Assembly (NCBI GenBank): GCA_021166845.1
Contig: JAJPEP010000056.1
Span: 1-47,416, forward strand
Length of the DNA stretch: 47,416 nucleotides
Origin: Thiobacillus sp.
GTDB lineage: Bacteria > Pseudomonadota > Gammaproteobacteria > Burkholderiales > Thiobacillaceae
Direction: 5' to 3'
A program made the translations under genes and the position numbers. Positions 1-10,432 of this stretch are shown here, one piece after another. Positions within the stretch are counted from its first letter, which is position 1; the number at the start of each line of letters is the position of its first letter. The notes beneath the pieces are model-generated. The model saw only the letters and a program-made list of their open reading frames with translations, had not been told where the DNA came from and searched no databases.

Positions 1-22
1 GTTATTTGTTGGTGTCGGCCAG

Positions 23-146
23 CCCTGTAGGAGCGGCTTCAGCCGCGATGCGCCGCAAGGCGCAAAGAGCAAATGCTCGCCAGGGTCTTGCCGCGCCACC
101 TTTGCGGGCTACCGCCCGCATCGCGGCTGAAGCCGCTCCTACAGGG
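23..146. repeat. REP-like inverted repeat pair
   Basis: A 30-base arm at 23-52 is the exact reverse complement of 117-146, with 64 bases between. Each arm holds its own small palindrome, GCGGCT-TC-AGCCGC, so each copy could fold alone or the pair could form a long stem. This is the layout of REP/BIME-type repetitive extragenic palindromes. No gene is supported between position 1 and the end of the glycosyltransferase at 273. Reading frames across the repeat are chance frames. Confidence 0.75.
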
Positions 147-272
147 GCCGCCTCGGGATGCTGCAGGGTAGGGGCTTCATCAGAGGGGGCAAAACATAAC
201 TTCAACAGTGACATAGCTTTGCATTGTGGGGGTAACACGCCAGATGTATTGGATTGCACTCGTAGCGCCGTC

Positions 273-1235
273 TCAGATGCGGACGCTGCGCCGCCGCGTG
301 ACGAAATCCACCAGGTTGCGATAGAGCGGCGCCGGCAGCAGGCTGGCGATGAGGTGCTTGAGATCGCCGGCCTTCCAGTCGGCCCTGCGGAATGCGCGGC
401 GGAACAGGCGGCGGGCGGATTCGGTGTCGTTGCGCCAGTGGCAGCGATAGGCCTCGCGCAGCAGGGGGTCGTAGAGCAGTTCATTGAGGCGGGCGGGGGT
501 GATGGGAGCGATCAGTTCGGGATGGTTCCGGGCAAAGTCTTGGCGCACGGCGACGGCATCGAACACCTGTCGCCAGCGCGGGATGCGGGAATGGCTGTGC
601 GGATGGCAGCGATGCAACGCCAGCGCGTCGGGAACGCGCACGAGGCGGGGCTGGCGCGCCAGCATCCGCAGCCACAGGTCGTGGTCCATTGCGGTGGGCG
701 TGCGCTCGGAAAATCCTCGCAGCTCGTCGATGAGGGGGCGGCGAATCAGCGTGTTGTTGATCGGCCAGGGCTCGTGCTCGAGGAAATGGCTGGCCGCTTC
801 GCGGGCATCGAGGATGGGCGGGATCTGCGGATTCGGGTCGATTGCGGCGACACCGATCTCCTGCCAGCCGCAATAGGCGACATCGGCAGGAACCGTTTCG
901 AGCGCGTCGTGCATCAGGCGCAGCGCGCCGGGGTGCCAGGTGTCGTCGGCGTCGAGAAAGGCAATGTAGTTGCCGTTGGCGCGGGCGAGCGCTGCATTGC
1001 GCGCGGCAAAAGGGCCACTGCGGTTCTGGTAGCTGAGGGTGATGCGCTCGGGGTTTTCGGCAGCCAGACCTTGCAGGATTTCGGTCGAGCCATCGGTCGA
1101 GCCGTCATCCACCACGATGAGTTCCACCTGCGGGTAGCGCTGCCCGAACACGCTCGCGATCGCCTCGCCCACATAGGGCGCGGCGTTGTGGCAGGGCATG
1201 ACGACGGAGATCAGTGCGGGGTCGAAATGGTCCAT
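273..1235 (-). CDS. Family 2 glycosyltransferase
   Basis: A 320-residue GT-A fold glycosyltransferase. It transfers a sugar from a nucleotide-sugar donor, probably in surface polysaccharide or glycolipid synthesis; acceptor and donor are unknown. The N-terminal half carries the family motifs: ISVVMPCHNA near residues 9-18, VVDDGSTDGS at 41-50, and the metal/nucleotide-binding DADD at 95-98. No membrane segment is obvious, so it is probably cytoplasmic or peripheral. It is transcribed away from aroB, and no other polysaccharide gene lies beside it. The start at 1235 (MDHFDP) places the first beta strand at the usual distance from the N-terminus. Family assignment is firm; specific function is not. 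Confidence 0.85.
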   Translation of the reverse strand: MDHFDPALISVVMPCHNAAPYVGEAIASVFGQRYPQVELIVVDDGSTDGSTEILQGLAAENPERITLSYQNRSGPFAARNAALARANGNYIAFLDADDTWHPGALRLMHDALETVPADVAYCGWQEIGVAAIDPNPQIPPILDAREAASHFLEHEPWPINNTLIRRPLIDELRGFSERTPTAMDHDLWLRMLARQPRLVRVPDALALHRCHPHSHSRIPRWRQVFDAVAVRQDFARNHPELIAPITPARLNELLYDPLLREAYRCHWRNDTESARRLFRRAFRRADWKAGDLKHLIASLLPAPLYRNLVDFVTRRRSVRI

Positions 1236-1460
1236 TGGTCTGGCTGTTTGTGTTGGCCTTCGGTTACGCCTGCACCCCCATTCCGGTAACGGCGGAAATC
1301 GCCGTTCAATCTTTCTGCGAACTGCGGCGGAATGAAGATGCCGGTCGTTTCGGTGCCGCCATGAATGTGTAGCCGGCTCCCGGTCAAGTCCGCTGCGGCA
1401 ACTGCGATAGTAGTCCAGCTTTGGTTACAATCAACCGTCACGCTCACTCGCCCGAAATTC

Positions 1461-2546
1461 ATGCAAACCCTTACCGTCGACCTTGGCGACCGCTCCTACC
1501 CCATCCACATCGGTGCTGGCCTGTTGAATCGGGCCGACCTGATCCTGCCGCATCTGGCGCAAAAGCGCGTGATGGTCGTGACCAACACCACGGTGGCGCC
1601 GCTGTACCTGGCGCAACTGACGGCAACGCTGGAGAGCGGCGGGGTGAAGGTGGCGCAGGTGGTGCTGCCGGACGGCGAGGCCTACAAGAACTGGGAAACG
1701 CTGAACCTGATTTTCGATGCGCTCCTGACCGACCGCGCCGAGCGCAAGACCACGCTGATCGCGCTGGGCGGCGGGGTGATCGGCGACATGACCGGCTTTG
1801 CGGCGGCGAGCTACCAGCGCGGCGTGCCCTTCATCCAGATTCCGACCACGCTCTTGTCGCAGGTCGATTCGTCGGTGGGCGGCAAGACCGGCATCAACCA
1901 TCCGCTCGGCAAGAACATGATCGGCGCGTTCTACCAGCCGAAGCTGGTGCTGGCCGATACCGACACGCTGAAGACGCTTCCCGCCCGCGAACTGTCGGCA
2001 GGACTGGCCGAAATCATCAAATATGGCCTGATCCGGGACGTGGAATTCCTCGCCTGGCTGGAAGCCAGCATGGAGCGGCTGCGCGCGCTGGATCCGGCGG
2101 CGATCGCCCATGCGATCTACCGTTCGTGCGAAATCAAGGCGCAGGTGGTGGGCGAGGACGAGCGCGAAGGCGGCATTCGCGCCATTCTCAATCTGGGCCA
2201 CACCTTCGGCCACGCGATCGAGACCGGCATGGGCTACGGCAACTGGCTGCACGGCGAGGCGGTGGCGGCCGGCATGGTGATGGCGGCGCAGACTTCGCGG
2301 CGCATGGGCTGGCTGACCGAGGCGGACGTGGCGCGCACCCGCGCGCTGATCCGTGCCGCCAAACTGCCGGACGTGGCGCCGGACCTGGGCGTCGACACGT
2401 ATCTGGAATACATGGGCCACGACAAGAAGGTCGAGGGCGGGAAAATGCGCTTCGTGCTGCTGAAGAAGCTCGGCGAGGCGGTGGTCACCGGCGATGTGTC
2501 CGAGGCGACGTTGCGCGACACGTTGACGTGCTGCGTGGCGGCCTGA
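1461..2546 (+). CDS. aroB: 3-dehydroquinate synthase
   Basis: Cytoplasmic NAD- and metal-dependent enzyme of the shikimate pathway, converting DAHP to 3-dehydroquinate. The start at 1461 (MQTLTVDLG) gives 361 residues, the normal length; longer in-frame extensions upstream do not match the family. Visible motifs are the glycine-rich [14 protein letters not shown]-binding stretch, [22 protein letters not shown] carrying a metal-binding Glu, and [11 protein letters not shown] with the metal-binding histidines. In many betaproteobacteria aroB is followed directly by dgt. Here dgt lies about 10.7 kb downstream, beyond the nir cluster. aroK, the usual upstream partner, is not next to it. Confidence 0.97.
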   Translation: MQTLTVDLGDRSYPIHIGAGLLNRADLILPHLAQKRVMVVTNTTVAPLYLAQLTATLESGGVKVAQVVLPDGEAYKNWETLNLIFDALLTDRAERKTTLIALGGGVIGDMTGFAAASYQRGVPFIQIPTTLLSQVDSSVGGKTGINHPLGKNMIGAFYQPKLVLADTDTLKTLPARELSAGLAEIIKYGLIRDVEFLAWLEASMERLRALDPAAIAHAIYRSCEIKAQVVGEDEREGGIRAILNLGHTFGHAIETGMGYGNWLHGEAVAAGMVMAAQTSRRMGWLTEADVARTRALIRAAKLPDVAPDLGVDTYLEYMGHDKKVEGGKMRFVLLKKLGEAVVTGDVSEATLRDTLTCCVAA

Positions 2547-4624
<2,078 letters not shown>

Positions 4625-4691
4625 AACCCGAACCGGCGGACGGAGGTTTCGGCTTCCGTCCACCTTATAAATTTCAGCCGAGGGGAAACGT

Positions 4692-5279
4692 ATGGCGGCA
4701 AAACAAGGGTGGTGGGCGAAGTTGCGTTCGCCAAGCGTTAAATTTTCACTTCTGACCCTGCTGGGAGGCGGCTTCATCGCCGGCATCCTGTTCTGGGGCG
4801 GCTTCAACACAGGCATGGAAGCCACCAATACGCTTCCGTTCTGCATTTCATGTCACGAAATGCGCAACACGGTCTACCAGGAATACAAACAGACCATTCA
4901 CTATTCCAATCGCACCGGCGTGCGCGCGGTGTGCTCCGACTGCCACGTGCCGAAGGACTGGACCCACAAGATCGTTCGCAAGGTGCAGGCTAGCAAGGAG
5001 TTGTATGGCAAGGTGATGGGCACCATCGACACCGTGGAAAAATTCGAGGCCAAGCGGCTCACGCTCGCCAGGCGCGAGTGGGCGCGGATGAAGGCTTCGG
5101 ACTCGCGCGAGTGCCGTAACTGCCACACATTCGATGGCATGGACGTGGAAAAACAGAAGAGCAGGGCGGCAAAACAGCATGAAAATGCAAGGAACGACAA
5201 TATGACCTGCATCGATTGTCACAAGGGTATCGCCCACAAGAAACCAGAGGGAATGACGGAAGAGGAGGCTGGCGGTTAA
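4692..5279 (+). CDS. nirT: NapC/NirT tetraheme cytochrome c
   Basis: A 195-residue membrane-anchored tetraheme cytochrome of the NapC/NirT family, which oxidises quinol in the inner membrane and passes electrons to periplasmic reductases. One N-terminal membrane helix lies at about residues 17-38. The periplasmic domain has four heme motifs: CISCH 51-55, CSDCH 81-85, CRNCH 141-145 and CIDCH 173-177. The GGGG-type ribosome site AGGGGAAACGT precedes ATG 4692. It sits 67 bases after nirS, the position of nirT in Pseudomonas stutzeri, so NirS is the likely partner. It could in principle serve other periplasmic reductases. Confidence 0.95.
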   Translation: MAAKQGWWAKLRSPSVKFSLLTLLGGGFIAGILFWGGFNTGMEATNTLPFCISCHEMRNTVYQEYKQTIHYSNRTGVRAVCSDCHVPKDWTHKIVRKVQASKELYGKVMGTIDTVEKFEAKRLTLARREWARMKASDSRECRNCHTFDGMDVEKQKSRAAKQHENARNDNMTCIDCHKGIAHKKPEGMTEEEAGG

Positions 5280-5337
5280 GCGATACGGGATTGCGGAATG
5301 TACGGCTTCGCACAACAGATTTCGACAGGAGATGAAC

Positions 5338-6246
5338 ATGAACAAAACTTCGATTGCAGCTTCCGTACTGGGCTTGGCGCTGGCCGGCGTGGCCGGGTCC
5401 GCCCTGGCGGCGCCGGACTGGAGCAAGGCGCAGGCGCGCAAGGTGACGGTGTTTCACCCCGGCGCCTCGGGCCTCGAATGGATCATGAAGGGGACCGAGC
5501 ACGGTGGAGCCAGGGGCTTGTCGAGAGGCGAGACCTGCATCGGCTGCCACGAGGATGAAAAAACCCGGAAGATCGACATCGACACCGACAAGATACTGAA
5601 AGGGGTGAAGCTCGAGCCCAAGCCGCTCGCCAATCATGTCGGCAGTATCCCGGTGAGCGTGCAGGCGGCCAACGACGGCACCCACCTCTACCTGCGTTTC
5701 AGCTGGAAAGAGCCCAAGGGCGGCGCCGAGAAAATGGACAAGGACAATCCGGTCAAGCTTGCCGTGATGCTGGAAGACAGCAAGGTGGTGGCCAAGGACT
5801 CCAAGGGCAAGGACGTAAAAATCGGCGTGGCGGCGGGCTGCTGGGGCACGTGCCACACCGATGCGCGCACCATGCCGGGCGCGGACGACAAGAAAACCAA
5901 GTATGTCGCCGGCGGTTCCCTGGCCAACGGGCAGTTTTACGACCTGATGCAGTGGAAGAGCGGCAAGGGCGCCAAGCCGGTGGATGGCCATGTGGCCGAC
6001 AAGCGCGTGATGGAGGGCGGCAAGGCGCTGGTGAGCGCGGTAGGCAAGAAGGACGGCGACACCTGGACCGTGACTTTCACCCGCAAGCTGGCCGGCGGCG
6101 CGGGCGATATCGCGCTGGTTTCCGGCAAGACCTACAACATGGGCTTTGCCATCCATAACGACCATGCCGCGGGCCGCTTCCACCTCGTATCGTTTGGCTA
6201 CAGCCTGGGGATCGACGCCAAGGCCGACATTACGGCGGCGAAGTAA
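5338..6246 (+). CDS. nirB: NirB-like c552 with EB_dh-type heme domain
   Basis: A periplasmic cytochrome of 302 residues after a signal peptide ending near SALA-AP (residues 21-26). It has one standard heme c motif, CIGCH (67-71), and a second unusual motif, CWGTCH (168-173), of the CXXXCH form. The remainder resembles the cytochrome c-552 / ethylbenzene-dehydrogenase-gamma-like heme-binding domain, with alternating strands such as HLYLRFSW and a late GFAIHNDHAAGRFH segment. Position after nirT matches nirB of P. stutzeri, so a role in electron transfer around NirS is likely. ATG 5338 is chosen over 5332 because AGGAG at 5327-5331 is then six bases away. The symbol is by position and fold, not proven orthology, and is unrelated to cytoplasmic NADH nitrite reductase NirB. 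Confidence 0.75.
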   Translation: MNKTSIAASVLGLALAGVAGSALAAPDWSKAQARKVTVFHPGASGLEWIMKGTEHGGARGLSRGETCIGCHEDEKTRKIDIDTDKILKGVKLEPKPLANHVGSIPVSVQAANDGTHLYLRFSWKEPKGGAEKMDKDNPVKLAVMLEDSKVVAKDSKGKDVKIGVAAGCWGTCHTDARTMPGADDKKTKYVAGGSLANGQFYDLMQWKSGKGAKPVDGHVADKRVMEGGKALVSAVGKKDGDTWTVTFTRKLAGGAGDIALVSGKTYNMGFAIHNDHAAGRFHLVSFGYSLGIDAKADITAAK

Positions 6247-6248
6247 GC

Positions 6249-6632
6249 ATGGCGGATGCGGGTCCCTCCATCCAGGCAGCGGGGCCGGGCTTGCGCCTTT
6301 TCCTGGGCTGCGTCGTGCTGGCCGGAGTAGCGAGCGCGGCGTCGCCCCAGGCGGCCGCGCTGCCGGGCGAGCCTTCCGTGCAGCGGCAGAGGGAACTGGT
6401 GCGGCTGGTGCGTCAGGATTGCGGCTCCTGCCACGGCCTGACGCTCAGCGGCGGGCTCGGCCCGCCGCTGCTTCCCGCGGCGTTGCGAGACAAACCGGTG
6501 GAATCTCTGGTGTCAACCGTGCTGTATGGGCGGCCCGCCACGCCGATGCCGCCATGGGGCGCGTTCCTGAGCGAGGATGAGGCAGAGTGGGTGGTGCAGC
6601 GCTTACTGAAGGGTTTCCCCGATGAACTTTAG
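6249..6632 (+). CDS. nirC: Cytochrome c55x, NirC
   Basis: Small periplasmic monoheme cytochrome c of 127 residues. An N-terminal hydrophobic segment (about 14-32) looks like a signal peptide or anchor. The heme motif CGSCH is at 58-62, and TPMPPW near residue 100 supplies the likely axial Met. NirC is known as an electron donor to NirS and is implicated in heme d1 maturation. It begins two bases after the nirB stop and overlaps nirF by 11 bases, so it is translated in the same message. Not to be confused with the nitrite channel NirC. Confidence 0.88.
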   Translation: MADAGPSIQAAGPGLRLFLGCVVLAGVASAASPQAAALPGEPSVQRQRELVRLVRQDCGSCHGLTLSGGLGPPLLPAALRDKPVESLVSTVLYGRPATPMPPWGAFLSEDEAEWVVQRLLKGFPDEL

Positions 6633-7791
6633 AATCCTTTTTGCGCTTTCCATGCTGGCGCTTGCGGGCTGCGCCACGCCCGTTCTGCGCGGCACCGGCG
6701 ACCTCGGCGTCGTGATCGAGCGCGCCGCCGGGCGGGTGAGCATTGTCGAAACCAGCGGACGCTCGGTGCTGGGGCAGGTGGAGGGCCTGGGCGACCTCTC
6801 GCACGCCTCGCTGAATTATTCCCGCGATGGCCGCTACGCCTACGTGTTCGGCCGCGATGGCGGCCTCACCAAGGTGGACCTGCTGGCCATGCGCATCGTC
6901 GGGCGGGTGACTCAGTCCGGCAACAGCATCGGCGGCGCGATCTCCCAGGATGGCCGGTTGGTGGCGGTGGCGAATTACACGCCGGGAGGCATCAAGGTGT
7001 TCGATGCCGTCACGCTTGAGCTGGTGGCCGACGTTCCGGCGCTGGACGAGGCCGGAAGGCCGTCCAAGGTGGTCGGACTGGTGGACGCGCCGGGCAACCG
7101 CTTCGTGTGGAGCCTGTTCGAGGCGGGGGAAATCTGGGTGGGCGATTTCCGGACGCCCGCCCGGCCAGAGCTGCGCAAGTACAGGCACGTCGGCAAGGAA
7201 CCCTATGACGCCATGATCACCGCCGACGGGCGCTATTACCTGGCGGGCCTGTTCGGCGAGGATGGCCTCGCCATGCTCGACCTGTGGAATCCCGATGCGG
7301 GCGTCGTGCGGGTGCTGGACGGCTATGGCCGCGGCGAGCAGAAGCTGCCGGTCTACAAGATGCCTCACCTGGAAGGCTGGGCGGCCACCGGCACCGAATT
7401 GCTGGTGCCGGCGGTGGGGCGCCACGAGGTGCTGGTGGTGGACCAGGGAAGCTGGAAGGAGGCCGGGCGCATCCCGGTGCACGGCCAGCCGGTATTCGTG
7501 GTGGCGCGGCCGGACAACCGCCAGGTGTGGGTCAATTTCGCGTTTCCCCACAACGACACGGTGCAGGTGATCGATGTGCCCAGCCGCAAGGTCGTGCGTA
7601 CCTTCAAGCCGGGCCGCGCGGTGCTGCACATCGAATTCACCCCGCGCGGCGAGCATGCCTGGCTGTCGGCGCGCGACGACCATAAGGTTTTGATCTACGA
7701 CAGCGAGCGCTTCGACCTGCTGGGCGAGCTGCCCGCGGACAGCCCGAGCGGCATTTTCTTCACCCATCGCGCCCACCGGACCGGACTATGA
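6622..7791 (+). CDS. nirF: Heme d1 biosynthesis lipoprotein NirF
   Basis: A 389-residue beta-propeller protein related to the d1 domain of NirS and to NirN, needed for a late step of heme d1 formation. It starts with a lipoprotein signal, MLALAGC, with the lipid-bearing Cys at 17, so it is probably anchored on the periplasmic side of a membrane. Repeated blade sequences such as SRDGRYAYVFGRDG and SQDGRLVAVANY are visible throughout. There is no CXXCH, as expected for NirF and unlike NirN. It overlaps nirC at its start and nirDL at its end (ATGA overlap). Confidence 0.93.
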   Translation: MNFRILFALSMLALAGCATPVLRGTGDLGVVIERAAGRVSIVETSGRSVLGQVEGLGDLSHASLNYSRDGRYAYVFGRDGGLTKVDLLAMRIVGRVTQSGNSIGGAISQDGRLVAVANYTPGGIKVFDAVTLELVADVPALDEAGRPSKVVGLVDAPGNRFVWSLFEAGEIWVGDFRTPARPELRKYRHVGKEPYDAMITADGRYYLAGLFGEDGLAMLDLWNPDAGVVRVLDGYGRGEQKLPVYKMPHLEGWAATGTELLVPAVGRHEVLVVDQGSWKEAGRIPVHGQPVFVVARPDNRQVWVNFAFPHNDTVQVIDVPSRKVVRTFKPGRAVLHIEFTPRGEHAWLSARDDHKVLIYDSERFDLLGELPADSPSGIFFTHRAHRTGL

Positions 7792-8780
7792 ACCCAGACC
7801 TGGAGTTTCGCCTGTTGAACGACTACCAGCACGATTTTCCGCTGGTGGCCGCGCCATTTGCCGCCATGGCCGCGGCGCTGGGCGTCTCCGAAACGGACGT
7901 GCTGGCCACCCTGGCGCGCCTGCATGAGCGGGGTGTAGTGAGCCGGGTCGGCGCAGTGGTCCGGCCGCGCAGCATCGGCGCCAGCACCCTGGCGGCGCTG
8001 GCGGTGCCGGAGGGCGAACTGGAGCGCGTGGCGCAGCTGGTGAGCGCGTACCCAGAGGTCAATCACAACTACCAGCGCGAGCATCATTACAACCTCTGGT
8101 TCGTGGTGGCCGCACCGGATGAGCTGGCGCTGCAGCGGGTGCTGCGGGAAATCGAGGAACGCTCCGGCTGCCGCGTGCTGTACCTGCCGCTGGTGGAGGA
8201 TTACCACATCGACCTGGGCTTCGACCTCACCGGCGTCCGCGGCAAGCGCGCGCTCCATGTCGAGACTCACGCCGCAGGCGTCCCCCGGCCTTACGCGCCG
8301 ATGCCGGCAGAGCGCCACCTGCTCGCGGCGATCCAGTCCGGACTGCCGCTGGTGACGCGGCCCTTTGCAGCGGCCGGCGCGCAGGCCGGGATGTCCGAAG
8401 CGGAAGCGCTCGCCGCCCTGCGGAACCTGCTCGACTGCGGTGTGATCAAGCGGATGGGGGTGGTGGTGCGCCACCATGAACTCGGCTATCGCGCCAACGC
8501 CATGGTGGTGTGGGACATTCCCGACGAGGAGGTGGGCAGCGTGGGGCCCTGCCTGGGCGGCATCGAATACGTCACCCTGTGCTACCGCCGCCCGCGCCGC
8601 CTGCCGGGCTGGCGCTACAACCTGTTCTGCATGATTCACGGCCATGACCGCGACGAAGTGCTGGCGCGCGTCGAGGCCATGCGCCAGGGCTGCGGCCTGC
8701 AGCATGTCGCCAGCGAAGTGCTGTTCAGCACCCGCCGCTTCAAGCAGTGCGGCGCGCGATACGTCCGCGCGGCGGCCTGA
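7788..8780 (+). CDS. nirDL: Siroheme decarboxylase NirD-NirL fusion
   Basis: A 330-residue protein joining two Lrp/AsnC-like siroheme decarboxylase units. Unit one (about 1-150) has a winged helix followed by VNHNYQREHHYNLWFVV. Unit two (about 168-330) has SGLPLVTRPF, then YVTLCYRRPRRLPGWRYNLF and the end SEVLFSTRRFK. With NirG and NirH it removes two acetate side chains of siroheme to give didecarboxysiroheme in the cytoplasm. The HHYNLWF and RYNLF segments hold residues in the family's substrate pocket. The fusion of D and L is known in several denitrifiers. It starts inside the nirF stop and shares TGATG with nirG. Confidence 0.93.
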   Translation: MNPDLEFRLLNDYQHDFPLVAAPFAAMAAALGVSETDVLATLARLHERGVVSRVGAVVRPRSIGASTLAALAVPEGELERVAQLVSAYPEVNHNYQREHHYNLWFVVAAPDELALQRVLREIEERSGCRVLYLPLVEDYHIDLGFDLTGVRGKRALHVETHAAGVPRPYAPMPAERHLLAAIQSGLPLVTRPFAAAGAQAGMSEAEALAALRNLLDCGVIKRMGVVVRHHELGYRANAMVVWDIPDEEVGSVGPCLGGIEYVTLCYRRPRRLPGWRYNLFCMIHGHDRDEVLARVEAMRQGCGLQHVASEVLFSTRRFKQCGARYVRAAA

Positions 8781-9223
8781 TGGACGCGCTGGATCGCGCC
8801 ATCGTCAACCGGTTGCAGGGCGGCTTCCCGCTGTGCGAGCGCCCCTACGCTGCGGTTGCCGAACAGCTCGGCAGCAGCGAGGACGAGGTGCTGGCGCGGG
8901 TCGAAAGACTGCTCCGGGACAGGGTGCTGACCCGCTTCGGCCCGATGTTCCATGCCGAGCGCCTGGGTGGGGGGCTCAGCCTGGTGGCGATGAAAATCCC
9001 GCCCGGCGATTTCGAGCGGGTGGCGGAAATCGTCAACGCCATGCCCGAGGTGGCGCACAATTACGCCCGCGAGCACGCACTCAACATGTGGTTCGTGCTT
9101 GCCACCGAGACCCCGGAAGGGCAGCGCGAAGCCCTCGACAGGATCGAGCGCGAAACCGGTTTCCCGGTGTACGCCATGCCGAAAATCCGGGAGTATTTCG
9201 TCGAACTGAAACTGCATGCCTGA
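8780..9223 (+). CDS. nirG: Siroheme decarboxylase subunit NirG
   Basis: A 147-residue Lrp/AsnC-like siroheme decarboxylase subunit. The start at 8780 overlaps the nirDL stop (TGATG); a longer in-frame start upstream would extend into nirDL and is less likely. The N-terminal winged helix (LDRAIVNRLQGGFPLCERPY) is followed by the family motif HNYAREHALNMWFVLATE near residues 93-110. It works with NirDL and NirH in the first committed steps of heme d1 synthesis. It overlaps the longest possible nirH frame by eight bases, but nirH probably starts later. Confidence 0.92.
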   Translation: MDALDRAIVNRLQGGFPLCERPYAAVAEQLGSSEDEVLARVERLLRDRVLTRFGPMFHAERLGGGLSLVAMKIPPGDFERVAEIVNAMPEVAHNYAREHALNMWFVLATETPEGQREALDRIERETGFPVYAMPKIREYFVELKLHA

Positions 9224-9278
9224 GCGCGACCGACAGGATTGCCTCGCCGAACGAGAAAATGGCCGCAAGGAAGAGCCG

Positions 9279-9770
9279 ATGTCGTCCCCCGCTTTCCCGC
9301 TCGACCCGCTCGACCGCCTGATCGTCCTGGCCACCCAGGACGGCCTGCCGCAGGTGGCGCGCCCCTATCACGCCGTCGCCGAGCAGGTGGGCGCCGCGCC
9401 CGCCGAGGTGATGGCGCGGCTGCAGCGGATGCTGGAAAACGGCGTCATCCGCCGCATCGGCGCCGTGCCCAACCACTATGCCCTGGGCTACAAGGCCAAC
9501 GGCATGACCGTGTGGGACGTGGCGGACGAACGCGTCGACACGCTGGGCGAGCGCGTCGGCCAGCTCGAATCGGTCAGCCACTGCTACCAGCGCCCGCGCT
9601 ATCTGCCGGACTGGCCCTACAACCTGTTTGCCATGGTGCACGGCCACGATCGCGCCGAGGTGGAACAAAAAGCGCGGCAGATCGCCGAATTGCTGGGTGA
9701 TGCCTGCCGCGGGCACGAAATCCTCTACAGCACGAAGATATTAAAAAAAACCGGTTTACGGATAATCTGA
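9279..9770 (+). CDS. nirH: Siroheme decarboxylase subunit NirH
   Basis: A 163-residue fourth siroheme decarboxylase unit. The fold signature is LDRLIVLATQDGLPQVARPYH, then SHCYQRPRYLPDWPYNLFAM and the ending EILYSTKILKKTGLR, like the second half of NirDL. ATG 9279 is chosen because AAGGAAG lies just upstream and the length then fits NirH. An in-frame ATG at 9216 would add 21 polar residues without family resemblance and overlap nirG. It completes the D/L/G/H set for siroheme decarboxylation. Confidence 0.92.
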   Translation: MSSPAFPLDPLDRLIVLATQDGLPQVARPYHAVAEQVGAAPAEVMARLQRMLENGVIRRIGAVPNHYALGYKANGMTVWDVADERVDTLGERVGQLESVSHCYQRPRYLPDWPYNLFAMVHGHDRAEVEQKARQIAELLGDACRGHEILYSTKILKKTGLRII

Positions 9771-9785
9771 CTGATTGGAGGCTGT

Positions 9786-10331
9786 ATGTTCGAGTTTTTG
9801 TGGAAAAGAAAAAAACAGGCGACACAGGAAGTGGCAAGGGAGCCCGCAAAGACCGGAACACCTGCCGAATCCGGAGTTGCAGCCGGAACTCAGCTGCATT
9901 ACGACCCCAGTCTGGTGCCCAATCTGGTGTCGGATCACCGCATGTTGCTTGGAATCTTTGGCGAAATTACCGCCGCGATGGAGCAGAAAAACATGATCCG
10001 CACCAAGGAAAAGCTGGGCGAATTCGGCGATGCCCTGCGTGGCCACCTGCTCAAGGAGAATGTACGTTTCTATGTCTACCTTCAGCACAGCCTGGAAGGC
10101 GATGCCGAGAATGCCGCGATCATGGACGAATTTCGCAGGGAAATGCAGCATATCGGTAAAGCGGTGGCTGATTTCCTGCACAAATACACTGCCGAGGACG
10201 AATGGGATGGGAGGATGTGGCAGAGCTTTCAGCAGGAGGCGGGAGGGATTGGCAAGGTGCTGACCAAGCGCATAAATACCGAGGAAAACAGTCTTTACCC
10301 GCTCTACCTGCCGCAGCAGGATTATCGCTAG
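9786..10331 (+). CDS. Hemerythrin-like (HHE) protein in nir cluster
   Basis: A 181-residue cytoplasmic protein with a basic, low-complexity N-terminus (1-35) and a four-helix HHE-type domain (about 45-175). Candidate iron ligands are H51 (SDHRML), H87 and E91 (HLLKE), H122 (MQHIG) and E166 in the last helix. That helix reads LTKRINTEEN where most family members have LxxHxxxEE, so the expected fourth histidine is Arg162. Metal occupancy could therefore differ from a classic di-iron site. A strong TTGGAGG ribosome site lies at 9775-9781. It is co-directional with the nir genes, 15 bases after nirH and before the nirJ promoter. Plausible roles are NO/O2 sensing, iron supply or Fe-S repair; none is shown. 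Confidence 0.75.
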   Translation: MFEFLWKRKKQATQEVAREPAKTGTPAESGVAAGTQLHYDPSLVPNLVSDHRMLLGIFGEITAAMEQKNMIRTKEKLGEFGDALRGHLLKENVRFYVYLQHSLEGDAENAAIMDEFRREMQHIGKAVADFLHKYTAEDEWDGRMWQSFQQEAGGIGKVLTKRINTEENSLYPLYLPQQDYR

Positions 10332-10354
10332 TTTTTTGTAAAAGCCGGGTGCCT

Positions 10355-10403
10355 TTGATCTAAATCATTTCCGGCACGAATTGGGCCGGGTACATTCGTC
10401 CCA
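10355..10403 (+). promoter_or_regulatory. FNR/DNR box and promoter of nirJ
   Basis: TTGAT-CTAA-ATCAT at 10355-10368 matches the FNR/DNR/NNR consensus TTGAT-N4-ATCAA at nine of ten specified bases. A -10 like TACATT lies at 10391-10396. With a transcription start near 10403 the box is centred at about -41.5, the standard class II activating position. This predicts that nirJN can be transcribed separately from nirS under low oxygen or in response to NO. Confidence 0.75.
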
Positions 10404-10432
10404 ATATTTTTTCCGAGACTCCGGAGTGTTTC

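Noticed and set aside
6..1289. A 427-residue + strand frame through the REP pair and glycosyltransferase
   Set aside because: It runs through the inverted repeats and opposite a clear GT-A glycosyltransferase. Treated as a shadow.
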